NCBI GenBank assembly: GCA_017463255.1 | Contig: JAFTPP010000007.1 | Span: 58,999-122,998, forward strand | Origin: Lachnospiraceae bacterium | GTDB taxonomy: Bacteria; Bacillota; Clostridia; Lachnospirales; Lachnospiraceae | Reading direction: 5' to 3' | DNA length: 64,000 nt | In this document: positions 36,556 through 45,510 of the stretch, in pieces | How the letters are laid out: every line of letters starts with the position of its first letter | Numbering within the stretch: position 1 is the first letter of the stretch | Notes under the pieces: model-generated | What the model was told of the DNA's origin: nothing | Database searches by the model: none | What the model saw: the letters and a program-made list of their open reading frames with translations, nothing else | Made by a program: the position numbers and the translations under genes

Positions 36556-37365
36556 CTATCTTTTCTTTATGAAAATGGGTTTTTTCCCTTGTATTACCGC
36601 ATTGGCAAGCTCTGTTCCATAAGGAACAATATTTAACTTCTTATCTCCAAGATATGGTTCTGCCGCATTATTAATGCAAGGGAATAAATACTTAGGATTC
36701 TCAGTCGTCTGCACAACCATAAGATAATCCTGTTCATCCTCTTTCACCATATCTAAAAGATAAGCTTTTATTACATCCCCCGATTGTTCCATATAATCAC
36801 GAAGTGCCTGTATCATGCCTGCCGGAAATGTTCCGTCATCTTCCATCAATTCTTCTTCCTTAGGTGCCCCAAATACAAAAGGCTTACTAAGCTGCATGAT
36901 ATTGTTTTTCATCTTTTTTAAATACTCACGATGAACAATGACATTCTCTCCAAAAGGATTGATTACAAAACCTTCATGCGGGCAATCTTCTTTGGTTAAC
37001 ACGCCTGTATATTGCGGAAGTCCCCAAATAACAACCTGCTCTTTTTCCTGCACACGCCATTTTTTTAATTCTTCCATATCCGTAAAAGCCATAAGGTAGC
37101 TCTTTCCATCCTTAGCATTGAGAACAAATAACTTAAGTTTTCCTTCTAATTTTACCTTTCCGTCAGCATCCGGAACCGGTGGAGTATTCATCCCTTCAAT
37201 CATAGCCGGACATAAAAGGCGCGCCTTTAACAATTCCTGTATAAACTCCTGCTCGCCGCCCTGCTTTAATTTGAGCATGGCATCCTTTAATGGTTTATTG
37301 GTAATTGGTGGTAATTTTATATTGTTATTATTATTCATAGATTCTCTTAAACATGCAGCAACCAT
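36556..37365 (-). CDS. SseB-like protein
   Basis: The 269-residue protein shows the SseB N-terminal domain (KPLKDAMLKLKQGGEQEFIQ, then ELLKARLLCPAMIE; YLMAFTDMEELKKW) and a C-terminal SseB_C-like domain from about 150. SseB was named for enhanced serine sensitivity in E. coli; its biochemical role is unclear. The start may be ATG 37365 or ATG 37338 (MNNNNNIKLPPITNK); a GGAGG lies 20 nt before the first. It is soluble with no signal peptide, and stands alone between terminators. Confidence 0.85.
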   Translation of the reverse strand: MVAACLRESMNNNNNIKLPPITNKPLKDAMLKLKQGGEQEFIQELLKARLLCPAMIEGMNTPPVPDADGKVKLEGKLKLFVLNAKDGKSYLMAFTDMEELKKWRVQEKEQVVIWGLPQYTGVLTKEDCPHEGFVINPFGENVIVHREYLKKMKNNIMQLSKPFVFGAPKEEELMEDDGTFPAGMIQALRDYMEQSGDVIKAYLLDMVKEDEQDYLMVVQTTENPKYLFPCINNAAEPYLGDKKLNIVPYGTELANAVIQGKKPIFIKKR

Positions 37366-37451
37366 TTATATTCGGTGTTGCACTTCCTCCTTATAACACT
37401 TTCACAAGTTTACACCCGCACTATTAATACTAACATAGGAGTGCAAAAAAA

Positions 37452-37479
37452 GAAAGACGGAAACTAAGTTCCGCCTTTC
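37452..37479 (-). terminator. Intrinsic terminator of the large surface protein gene
   Basis: GAAAGaCGGAA (37452-37462) pairs with TTCCGcCTTTC (37469-37479), one mismatch, and a seven-U tail follows on the minus strand. Confidence 0.85.
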
Positions 37480-37490
37480 CTGTTAATTAC

Positions 37491-40400
37491 TTAATTTTCA
37501 TTCACTGTCCAGTTAATGGTATATTCTACTCCATCACCTTTTGAAAGGATAAATTTTAAATAGTATCCGCTTTCATCCAAATTAATGTTAGAAAGGGTAT
37601 AGCTATTTGCTCCTTCTACCTGTGACCAGTTTGGATTTTCTCCTTCCGAATCACCTGTTGAATTATTATATCCGATTGTAAAGCTTGTCGTAGATTCAAA
37701 TGTAATAGATGCTACTGAAGCTGCATCTGCACCTGCTAGCAAGTCAGTCAGAGAAATTTCTTTTTCTGTCCACCAGCTACTGTCTGCAAATGTAACAGCA
37801 CCAGCTACAACACTGGGAGTTACCTGTTCACCATCTTCTTGAACACCACCCTGTGTATCATCATCTGCACACTCATTCACTGTCCAACTAATAACATAAT
37901 CTACACCATCACCTTTTGAAAGGATAATTTTTAAGTAATATCCGCTTTCATCCAAATTAATATTAGAAAGGGTATAGCTATTTGCTCCTTCTACCTGTGA
38001 CCAGTTTGGATTTTCTCCTTCCGAATCACCTGTTGAATTATTATATCCGATTGTAAAGCTCGTCGTAGATTCAAATGTAATAGATGCTACTGAAGCTGCA
38101 TCTTTTCCAGCCAATAAGTCAGCCAAAGGAATTTCTTTTTCTGTCCACCAGCTACTGTCTGCCATTGTCACAGAACTGGTTACGCCTTCTGTGTCATCGC
38201 CGCCTTCGGTTCCTTCACCACCTTCGGTTCCTTCGCCACCTTCGGTTCCTTCACCGCCTTCGGTTCCTTCACCGCCTTCGGTTCCTTCGCCGCCTTCGGT
38301 GCCAGCGTCAGAAATCATTATTTCAACCTTAGTAATAGTCCAGTTATATCCTTGAATCATTAATCCATCAGATGCAATCGCAGCAAAATCTGATGTTAAT
38401 ACAACTTCCTTGATTACCGGTTGAGCCGCAATACTTAAGTTCTCTGTTCCACCAATCTTAGCATAATTGTTTACTGTTGCGAGCTGAATCTGTGAGCCCC
38501 ATGCTGTTGTGTCTGTAGAAACATAGGTAATTGCAATTTTGGCACTTCCATCAAATGTTACACCAGCAAAATTTGACGCTGCTATTTCTAAATTAGTAGC
38601 CCAGTTTCCAGATTCTATACTATCCTCATATACTGAAGTCACGTTTCCGGTAAACTTCTCAACCACAATTTTTGTAATAGTCCAGTTATATCCTTGAATC
38701 ATTAATCCATCAGATTCTATTGCCGCAAAATCAGAGGTCAGCACCACTTCTTTAACAGCAGTACTTGACGCAATACTTACATTCTCTGTATCGCCAATCT
38801 TTGTATAATTGTTCACCGTTGCAAGCTGGAACTGTGAGCCCCATGCTGTTGCATCAGTTGACACATATGTAATTAATAACTTCTCAGTACCATCGAATTT
38901 AAATCCTGTAAAGTTTGAAGCCGCTACTTCTAAATTGGTAGCCCAATTTCCTGAATCTATACTTCCGGAATAAATAGCCGAGTCATCATCGCCACCTGTT
39001 GTGCCGCCTTCTTCACCGCCGGTTGTGCCGCCTGTGTTTCCACCCGTTTCGCCACCGGTTTCACCGCCTGTCTCGCCACCTGTTGTTCCACCTGTGTTGC
39101 CACCTGATTCGCCGCCAGTTGTTCCGCCTGTATTACCACCGGTCTCGCCGCCGGTTGTTCCACCTTCAGTGCCTTCGCCGCCTTCGGTTCCTTCACCGCC
39201 TTCAGTGCCTTCGCCACCCTCGGTTCCTTCACCGCCTTCAGTGCCTTCGCCACCTTCGCCTTCTTCACCGTCATCAGTACCTTCGCCTTTTGCAACGATT
39301 GTACCGCTGATCGATTTTAACACAACCTTTTTACCATTCATCCACCAAACCTGTACTTGCACTATACCATCTGCAGCCACGTCCGGAACATCCAGAGTCC
39401 ATGTAGTTGCTCCGCCATTGCACTCTTTCTGTCCTAACTGTGCCCATCCATCATTGGTCTTACTAGCGCCTACTGTTCCATTAAAATATGCATCACCAAA
39501 TAAGCTTGCTGTTATACGGATTGTATCACCGTCTTCTGCCGATGGACAAAGAGATGCAACTGAATACTCAAAAGTGCCCGGTGCAGTAATGGAACCAACA
39601 CCACCTGATAAACCGGCTGACATCTCACCCTGTTTTGAAACTGCTACAGAAAGCGACTTAAGCCCTACCTTGGTTCCTCCCATATACCATACCTGAACCA
39701 TAACATCTACGTTTCCGTCTGTAGGTACCATTTCCAATGTACAGGTCACCGTTCCTGCTGCAGATGTCTCATAGCTTTGAGAAACCCAACTCCAATTAGA
39801 GCCTGTTGAACTTCCGATACAACCATTGAAAGCTCCATCACTCTCTAAAACAGCAGTAATTTTAATTGTATCTCCATTATAATAAGAAGGACATTTTGCA
39901 TTTACTGTAGCAGAATAATCTCCTGCCGCTGCAAAAGTATATTCATAAGGTCCTGTCATACTTGGAACTGAAGAACTTGTAGTGCTTCCACCATTTCCAC
40001 TTGCGGTAGTTTCTTCATTACTTCCACTTGCTTTCACTTCAGTAGCTACAATCGCACCTGAAGTATCAGGAGCCATATTTGGTGATGAAACATATAATCC
40101 AACAATCTTACCACCATTCCATGCACCTAACTGGATAGAATCCACTGTTGAACTGTCTTTTACGCCAAGTGCTGCTTTTAACTGTGCAACTGTACAAACT
40201 GAATAACATGTTAATGTAGGTTCAGCACCATCTGCTGAATAGGAAGTTCCTTCCACCCAATTACCATCTACTGTAGCACCCCATCCAAGGATACCCCAGC
40301 CTGCATGTGTTGCATCTGCACATGTATAGAAAAGAGTAACAATATCTTCATCATCTGCATCCATTAACCAAGCTGCATCTGACTGATAGTATTCATCTGC

Positions 40401-40850
40401 ACTACCGGCAAATAAGAGGTCAACGTAATCGCCACGTTCTTCTTCCTCTTCTTCCTCTTCTTCCAACTCTTCCTCTTCAAGTTCTTCTTCCGGTTCTTCT
40501 ACCTCAACATCTTCCGTAGGAGCAGTTGCCGGAATCTCTCCTGTTGTAGGAACATCTTCTTCCTTAATTTCTTCACCGGTCTGTGTGTCTGTAGGTTCTT
40601 CCACTACCGGTTTGTCTGTCTTGTTTCCATCATTAGAAACAGTGTCATCCTGTGAGTTCTTACCTAACTCACCATTTCCTGCGTCGCTAACATTCTGTCC
40701 GGCCATTTCTGCATTTGCACTGGCATTTTTTGACTTCTGACCCGGTAAAAGGTTTAAGTCCATTGGATCAGCAAGCAAAAATACTGCTACCAATGCTACC
40801 ACTACAACACTTGCAACCGCGCCGTAAATTAGCTTTAATTTTTTACCCAT
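37491..40850 (-). CDS. Large anchored surface protein with duplicated beta-rich modules and acidic/Gly-Thr linkers
   Basis: I start at ATG 40850 (MGKKLKLIYGAVASVVVVAL), 1119 residues, with GGGAGG 6 nt upstream. An N-terminal membrane anchor (about 8-27) is followed by an Asn/Glu-rich stretch with an almost pure Glu run (about 120-138). Seven beta-rich modules follow: one at about 140-260, a pair at about 300-515 (both with GDTI.IT and VQVW.M/N.G.KV.LKS), a pair at about 635-845 (SGNWATNLE, FDG..K..ITYVSTD) and a pair at about 895-1119 (SSWWTEKEI, ASVASITFESTTSFTIGYNN). Linkers are GGEGTEGGEG and GGTTGGETGG repeats. The modules look like carbohydrate-binding domains, but no family is assigned. 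No catalytic domain or LPXTG is seen. Confidence 0.85.
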   Translation of the reverse strand: MGKKLKLIYGAVASVVVVALVAVFLLADPMDLNLLPGQKSKNASANAEMAGQNVSDAGNGELGKNSQDDTVSNDGNKTDKPVVEEPTDTQTGEEIKEEDVPTTGEIPATAPTEDVEVEEPEEELEEEELEEEEEEEEERGDYVDLLFAGSADEYYQSDAAWLMDADDEDIVTLFYTCADATHAGWGILGWGATVDGNWVEGTSYSADGAEPTLTCYSVCTVAQLKAALGVKDSSTVDSIQLGAWNGGKIVGLYVSSPNMAPDTSGAIVATEVKASGSNEETTASGNGGSTTSSSVPSMTGPYEYTFAAAGDYSATVNAKCPSYYNGDTIKITAVLESDGAFNGCIGSSTGSNWSWVSQSYETSAAGTVTCTLEMVPTDGNVDVMVQVWYMGGTKVGLKSLSVAVSKQGEMSAGLSGGVGSITAPGTFEYSVASLCPSAEDGDTIRITASLFGDAYFNGTVGASKTNDGWAQLGQKECNGGATTWTLDVPDVAADGIVQVQVWWMNGKKVVLKSISGTIVAKGEGTDDGEEGEGGEGTEGGEGTEGGEGTEGGEGTEGGEGTEGGTTGGETGGNTGGTTGGESGGNTGGTTGGETGGETGGETGGNTGGTTGGEEGGTTGGDDDSAIYSGSIDSGNWATNLEVAASNFTGFKFDGTEKLLITYVSTDATAWGSQFQLATVNNYTKIGDTENVSIASSTAVKEVVLTSDFAAIESDGLMIQGYNWTITKIVVEKFTGNVTSVYEDSIESGNWATNLEIAASNFAGVTFDGSAKIAITYVSTDTTAWGSQIQLATVNNYAKIGGTENLSIAAQPVIKEVVLTSDFAAIASDGLMIQGYNWTITKVEIMISDAGTEGGEGTEGGEGTEGGEGTEGGEGTEGGEGTEGGDDTEGVTSSVTMADSSWWTEKEIPLADLLAGKDAASVASITFESTTSFTIGYNNSTGDSEGENPNWSQVEGANSYTLSNINLDESGYYLKIILSKGDGVDYVISWTVNECADDDTQGGVQEDGEQVTPSVVAGAVTFADSSWWTEKEISLTDLLAGADAASVASITFESTTSFTIGYNNSTGDSEGENPNWSQVEGANSYTLSNINLDESGYYLKFILSKGDGVEYTINWTVNEN

Positions 40851-40937
40851 ATTTTCCTCCCATTTGTCCACCTGCTCTAGCTAATTGTACATGAATTTTA
40901 TTTATACAACGCACCAAGTGGCCCTGAATACGTGATT

Positions 40938-40967
40938 ATTTTACTATTATTTTTTTTGTTCTGTCAA
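40938..40967 (-). promoter_or_regulatory. Promoter of the large surface protein gene
   Basis: A perfect TTGACA (40967-40962) is followed after 18 nt by TAAAAT (40943-40938). It lies about 90 nt ahead of the start codon. Confidence 0.65.
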
Positions 40968-41310
40968 ACACTTCTGTTACCTTTCACCAATAAAACCAGC
41001 TAACTTAGACTCAAATTTGTTGTTTTTTTAGTTGTTATGTAACCCATAATTCTACCGTTTTTGTGCATTTTTGCTAGTCACATGTGCATTTGCACAATTT
41101 TAGTCCTTTGGTACTACTTTTCTTTTTATTCGAATTTTTGTCAAAAAAACGTCGTGAAAAAGGTGAATATTTTACAGTATTTTTGTTCAGAAAACGGTTT
41201 TTCTACAACTTTCGGGTGTCGAATTGTCCACGATAGAAAAATTGTATTTTTTGAACATTTTTTTATTTATTGTGCAAAATGTAGATTTTTTCACTTAACA
41301 AATTAAGTTA
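40968..41310. other. AT-rich intergenic region, no gene seen
   Basis: About 340 bp with no supported gene. A short Phe/Cys-rich frame here has no ribosome site. GTGCAttTGCAC (41083-41094) is a palindrome, and TTAACAAATTAAGTTAAC-like symmetry lies at about 41295-41312. These may be operator sites, but nothing identifies a regulator. Confidence 0.4.
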
Positions 41311-41316
41311 ACAAAA

Positions 41317-41350
41317 ATAGAGGACAAAACGCTAATGTTTTATCCTCTAT
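41317..41350 (-). terminator. Intrinsic terminator after the DUF4397-like gene
   Basis: ATAGAGGA.AAAAC (41317-41330) pairs with GTTTT.TCCTCTAT (41337-41350), one mismatch, followed by TTTTTG on the minus strand. Confidence 0.85.
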
Positions 41351-41364
41351 ATCTTATCAATATA

Positions 41365-42273
41365 TTATTTTCTATCCTCAATAATCAGTGTACGAAGTGC
41401 CGTTGGGTCTGCTTCCCAATTAAATATATAAATGGTATACTGGCTGTTACTGCGCGTCGTCACCTCAGTGGTAATGAGGAATTCCTGCGAATTGGCCACG
41501 TTGATAACATATGTCCCCGGAAGCACTCTTCTATAATTGGTCACCTCTAAAAACTCAACATCGCCAAAAATCAAATTATCTGACGTAGTGAATACATTTA
41601 ACGGACCGCTGTTATAAGAAAGATTGCACGCTCTTAAACAAGAACCGCCAAGAGGAGTGTTGCAGGTTTCATCATCAATAACCGTAAAATCAAGTCCGCC
41701 TGCTACATTTACAATAGCGATTGTCACCTTGCTTCCTACTTTCACCCGGATTTGCTTACTCACATAAATATACCCGTTGTTCGCAGCAATACTGACGGTC
41801 TGATATCCTGTAGAAACTCTTCCGTAATCACTGATTTCTGCATATTCCAGATTTCTTACCACTACATTATTCGAGATGGATATTGTAAATGCACCGTATC
41901 CAAACGCTGCGTTTAAAAATCTGACACTTCCGTTACTTGTTGCATTGCAAAAGAAACATGGCAACACAGGGCGTACCGGAACTGTAATGATTGGCCCCGG
42001 AAATACCGGACCACCTTCTCCGGGATTTGGTAACGGAATAATCGGGTCATTATCATCATTATTATTCCCATCTAATACAGGCCCGCCCTCTCCGGGATTT
42101 GGTAACGGAATAACCGGCATCTGAGGCTGTTGCGTTTCCCCATCATATACAGGACCGCCTTCTCCCGGATTTGGCAACGGAATTGCCGGTACATTTCCAT
42201 CTTCCCTTGCATATATTCTTTTTTTATCACCATGCAGGGATTCCCATCGTTTATCAAAACTACTATAATTCAT
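41365..42273 (-). CDS. DUF4397-like protein with triple IPLPNPGEGGPV repeat
   Basis: The 302-residue protein has no signal peptide. IPLPNPGEGGPV occurs at residues 31-42, 55-66 and 79-90, an exact period of 24. CFFC follows at 106-109. Two DUF4397-like beta domains come next: about 116-200 (SVRFLNAAFGYGAFTISISN) and 225-300 (VEFLEVTNYRRVLPGTYVIN). The linker between them has three Cys (TCNTPLGGSCLRAC). DUF4397 domains are often surface or extracellular, so leaderless export or a spore/surface layer role is possible. It lies 57 nt downstream of an MCP gene. Confidence 0.78.
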   Translation of the reverse strand: MNYSSFDKRWESLHGDKKRIYAREDGNVPAIPLPNPGEGGPVYDGETQQPQMPVIPLPNPGEGGPVLDGNNNDDNDPIIPLPNPGEGGPVFPGPIITVPVRPVLPCFFCNATSNGSVRFLNAAFGYGAFTISISNNVVVRNLEYAEISDYGRVSTGYQTVSIAANNGYIYVSKQIRVKVGSKVTIAIVNVAGGLDFTVIDDETCNTPLGGSCLRACNLSYNSGPLNVFTTSDNLIFGDVEFLEVTNYRRVLPGTYVINVANSQEFLITTEVTTRSNSQYTIYIFNWEADPTALRTLIIEDRK

Positions 42274-42330
42274 AGGTCACTCTTTTATATATTCTCTTTA
42301 TATCTTATTCATATAAAGCAAAATGGTTCC

Positions 42331-43812
42331 CTATTCTCCGTCTTCTTCCTGCTCATTTGTAATAGCCAACATAGATACCGACAATTCATGAATACCTTTT
42401 GTATCATCAATAACCTGTTCCATATTATTCTGATAAACAATAAGAGCATTGGAAATAGAAGCAACTGCGTTACTGTTTTCCTCTGACACTTCGCCCATGG
42501 CATCTACCTTGCCACGCAACTCATCGAAGCTTGCACTTACCTGCTCAACATTATCATTCTGTGCTGCAATATTAAAATAAAGGTTTGCAAAACGTTGTGT
42601 CAGCTGATTGTTACTTTCCTTTAATCCTTCTAAGGATTCTAATGAACCATTAATTACCTGGGAGCTTTCTTCTAACTGTTGGGATGTTCTAAGAATCTGC
42701 TCATCCATCAATGCCACAACCTTAGCAACCTGATCGGAACAACGGTTACTGTTTACCGCAAGGTCCTGTACCTTTGAAGCCACTACTGCAAAGCCTGCAC
42801 CAGCCTGTCCCGCTCTTGCCGCTTCAATCGATGCGTTTAATGCCAACATTGTTGTGTTATTTGAAATAGAATTCATCTGCTCTGTAACGGAATAGATTTC
42901 AGCAACCTGCTTATTCATCAAAGCAAATACTTCATTAATCTCATGCATCGTGGTTTGAACCGCCTGCATCTGTGCATTCATTTCATCCATACTCTGATGA
43001 TTTTTTGAAAGAGCTTCTTCAAACTTCATTACGTCCGTATTCAAATCCGAAATCTGTTGTTTGGTATCCTTAATCCTACCGCGTACCTGATCACAGGTGC
43101 TTCTCACTGCCTCTGCCTCCTGTAATAAATTAGCCGAACCATTTTGTAATTCTGCCGTACTGGTTTCTAACTGTTCATTGGCTGTTTCCAATTTTTCAAT
43201 TCTTGAATAAGACTTCACGTAAGTATCCTGAAGATTATTTCCAAGAAGCACCAATGATTGTAACAGCCGTTCCGCCTCTTCTGCTCTTTTATCACTTAAA
43301 GCTATGTATGCCTGTCCGCGCTTGATTGTTAAATAAAGTAAATAACCTGCCAAAGTAAAAATAGCAAAACACATAATGTACTGCCCTAGACTCTCAGCCT
43401 TTTCCGGATGAATTACATACATAACAATTAACAATACATCTGCTTCCATTAACTGAATCAATGTAATCTTTGGTTGCATAAACATGCCTGACAAAATCAT
43501 AGCGGCCAAATACAAAATAAAATCATCGCTATAATTAGCCCCACTAAAAAGTGAAATCATACAAATAACTACAAGGAGGCTTAAAGACACTCCAAAATAT
43601 TTGCTTTCATCACTTTTCTTAGCTTTATACATAATGATTAAAACAGCCGAAAAAATCAGCAACACCGCAGCAATTACCAAGGAAGCTACTAACTCTTTAC
43701 CTAAAATGTTTTTCAATAAAAATATTGCCGCAACCGCATATGTTACGGTTAACATGATTTTAAATATAACCTGTTTCGGCATCGGTGCCTTACTCTTTAT
43801 TTCTTTTCCCAT
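42331..43812 (-). CDS. MCP-like receptor with divergent signalling tip
   Basis: I start at ATG 43812 (MGKEIKSKAPMPKQVIFKIM), 493 residues, with AGGGG 8 nt upstream. Five or six membrane helices fill residues 20-170, then a long coiled coil. The tip is recognisable ([20 protein letters not shown]), but the return strand reads GFAVVASKVQDLAVNSNRCS, in place of [16 protein letters not shown]. The acidic and Arg residues that contact CheA/CheW are thus changed. It may be a chemoreceptor for a variant array or a non-chemotactic coiled-coil receptor. Confidence 0.85.
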   Translation of the reverse strand: MGKEIKSKAPMPKQVIFKIMLTVTYAVAAIFLLKNILGKELVASLVIAAVLLIFSAVLIIMYKAKKSDESKYFGVSLSLLVVICMISLFSGANYSDDFILYLAAMILSGMFMQPKITLIQLMEADVLLIVMYVIHPEKAESLGQYIMCFAIFTLAGYLLYLTIKRGQAYIALSDKRAEEAERLLQSLVLLGNNLQDTYVKSYSRIEKLETANEQLETSTAELQNGSANLLQEAEAVRSTCDQVRGRIKDTKQQISDLNTDVMKFEEALSKNHQSMDEMNAQMQAVQTTMHEINEVFALMNKQVAEIYSVTEQMNSISNNTTMLALNASIEAARAGQAGAGFAVVASKVQDLAVNSNRCSDQVAKVVALMDEQILRTSQQLEESSQVINGSLESLEGLKESNNQLTQRFANLYFNIAAQNDNVEQVSASFDELRGKVDAMGEVSEENSNAVASISNALIVYQNNMEQVIDDTKGIHELSVSMLAITNEQEEDGE

Positions 43813-43845
43813 ACTGTTACCCCTAATCATTTGTATTTATAGAAC

Positions 43846-43883
43846 AAAAGGACTAATGCCCTCATAATGACACTAGTCCTTTT
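43846..43883 (-). terminator. Terminator after the MCP gene at 43937
   Basis: AAAAGGACTAATG (43846-43858) pairs with CACTAGTCCTTTT (43871-43883) with two mismatches or wobbles; TTTTG follows on the minus strand. Confidence 0.75.
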
Positions 43884-43936
43884 ATTACCCACAAACAAGG
43901 GGTTATGCGAAAAATACAATTGTTTTTACGAATTTA

Positions 43937-45397
43937 TCAGACTTCTTTCAATCGAACTGATAATTCTAATATCTGTTCCATTTCCTCATTCACTTTATGT
44001 AATTCCTGAACAGAATCCTTGGCCACTCTGGTTCCTTCCTCCGATGTTGCTGCAACCTCTTGGGTGTTTGCCGATAACTGGCCAATGTTATCACTAATTA
44101 CTGTTGTTGCCTTTAATATTTCTTTCATAATAGCTTCTGTATTTCGGATATTATTAATCAGTTCCACAACTTCCACTTCAATCAGTTCAAATTTCTTTTG
44201 TGTTTCCCCTATCATAACACCCTGCTTTTCAATCGTCTCACTGGAAACTCCCACACTTTGTGTGCTCACTTCAACATCAGCTACCAATTCCTCAATAATT
44301 CCCGTGATTTTATTTGCAGATTCTCTTGTATCCTCTGACAATTTTCTAATTTCATCAGCTACCACCGCGAAACCTTTTCCTGCTTCCCCGGCTCTTGCAG
44401 CCTCTATGGACGCATTCAAAGCCAACAAATTAGTTTGTGATGAAATGGTTAGGATTGTACTGATAATGGCTTTAACGTCTTCCACTTTAACTGCTACACG
44501 TTCCGTTGCTTCCACAGTACTCTTGTTTGTCTCTGCAACCACATCCGCCTGACGTTTCAGTTCCAGAATCAGCTGTGCCCCTTCTTCTACCGTCACTTTG
44601 GTCTTGTCAGATGCACCCATCATAACTTCTATGCTCTGTTCTGCCGAATCCGTCTCTTTTTGAATCTCATGACACATTACAGCCTGTTCTTGAACTGCTT
44701 CTGCTGTCTGTACAGTGCTTGTAGAGATTGCCTGCATAGCATCATCACTTGCTAAAATTGCAATATTCAATGCATCTAATGAAGATTTTGTCACATCAAA
44801 GCTTTCTGTAATCTGCTCTGCAATTTCCTGTAGCACTACTGCTGCCCGCTGTTGCTGTTCTGCCTTTGAAGAAATCTCTTTCACATTTTCTTCATTATAT
44901 TTTAGTAAAGTTCCGATTACCGCAACGGATGCCATACAACACAACGCAATGGTAATACTTCCCAGAAATACCCAGTTTGAGTCAATGGTTCCTTTTGAAT
45001 TCATGATAACGCAATGAATTACATATCCCACGATGATAAATAAATTTCCCCAGATGATCAATCGTCTGTTCAAATAAATCATACTGATGAAAAGAATAAT
45101 AAAGCCATATAGGAACGTAAACTCATTTTCGTTAAAAATAGAAACAAGCAAATACATCAGCGCTCCTGCGCCTGCAATCCCTATCATTCCTATCTTTTCT
45201 TCTTTTTTAGTAATATAGGACACCGTTGCAAGAATAATACAAAATGCTATTCCGACAATTTGAATATAAAGCCCCACGTTTGTTAATTTGCTATTGAAAA
45301 ACATGGCAGAAATCAAAGTCACCATAACAATCCCGCAGGTAATGACCACGCCCGGAAAAGCTATTTTACTGGATCTACGATACTGTTCTCTTGTCAT
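43937..45397 (-). CDS. Methyl-accepting chemotaxis protein with multi-pass membrane input
   Basis: The 486-residue receptor has six membrane helices (15-165), no extracellular domain, then a full MCP domain with the canonical tip [36 protein letters not shown]. The start [18 protein letters not shown] mirrors the MCP at 3037-4491. AAGGAGGGAC precedes the ATG, and TATAAT lies at 45438-45433. Such membrane-embedded inputs may sense redox, membrane state or small permeant molecules; this is inference. Confidence 0.93.
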   Translation of the reverse strand: MTREQYRRSSKIAFPGVVITCGIVMVTLISAMFFNSKLTNVGLYIQIVGIAFCIILATVSYITKKEEKIGMIGIAGAGALMYLLVSIFNENEFTFLYGFIILFISMIYLNRRLIIWGNLFIIVGYVIHCVIMNSKGTIDSNWVFLGSITIALCCMASVAVIGTLLKYNEENVKEISSKAEQQQRAAVVLQEIAEQITESFDVTKSSLDALNIAILASDDAMQAISTSTVQTAEAVQEQAVMCHEIQKETDSAEQSIEVMMGASDKTKVTVEEGAQLILELKRQADVVAETNKSTVEATERVAVKVEDVKAIISTILTISSQTNLLALNASIEAARAGEAGKGFAVVADEIRKLSEDTRESANKITGIIEELVADVEVSTQSVGVSSETIEKQGVMIGETQKKFELIEVEVVELINNIRNTEAIMKEILKATTVISDNIGQLSANTQEVAATSEEGTRVAKDSVQELHKVNEEMEQILELSVRLKEV

Positions 45398-45470
45398 TCT
45401 TTGTCCCTCCTTACGAATGATCTTGTATTCATATTATACTACTATACATTCACAAAAGCTAGGTACATAC

Positions 45471-45503
45471 AAAAAAAGAGCCACTTTATAAAAGCAGCTC
45501 TTT
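45471..45503 (-). terminator. Intrinsic terminator of the SBP-EAL gene
   Basis: AAAGAGC (45475-45481) pairs with GCTCTTT (45497-45503), followed by seven U residues on the minus strand. Confidence 0.75.
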
Positions 45504-45510
45504 CATACAC

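Noticed and set aside
36334..36636. Plus-strand frame across the 36.3-36.6 kb gap
   Set aside because: It runs through a strong terminator and hairpins and overlaps the SseB-like gene; no start signal.
38200..38300. Short tandem repeats resembling a CRISPR array
   Set aside because: They are 18-bp coding repeats (GTEGGE units) in frame within the surface protein, with no spacers.
38084..39696. Plus-strand reading frames rich in Pro, Arg, Leu and His opposite the large surface protein
   Set aside because: They mirror the GGEGTEGG and GGTTGG coding repeats on the other strand, have no ribosome sites, and look compositionally like repeat shadows.
41061..41306. Small Phe/Cys-rich frame in the gap upstream of the surface protein gene
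   Set aside because: No ribosome binding site, no known motif, and A/T-rich composition explains the open frame.
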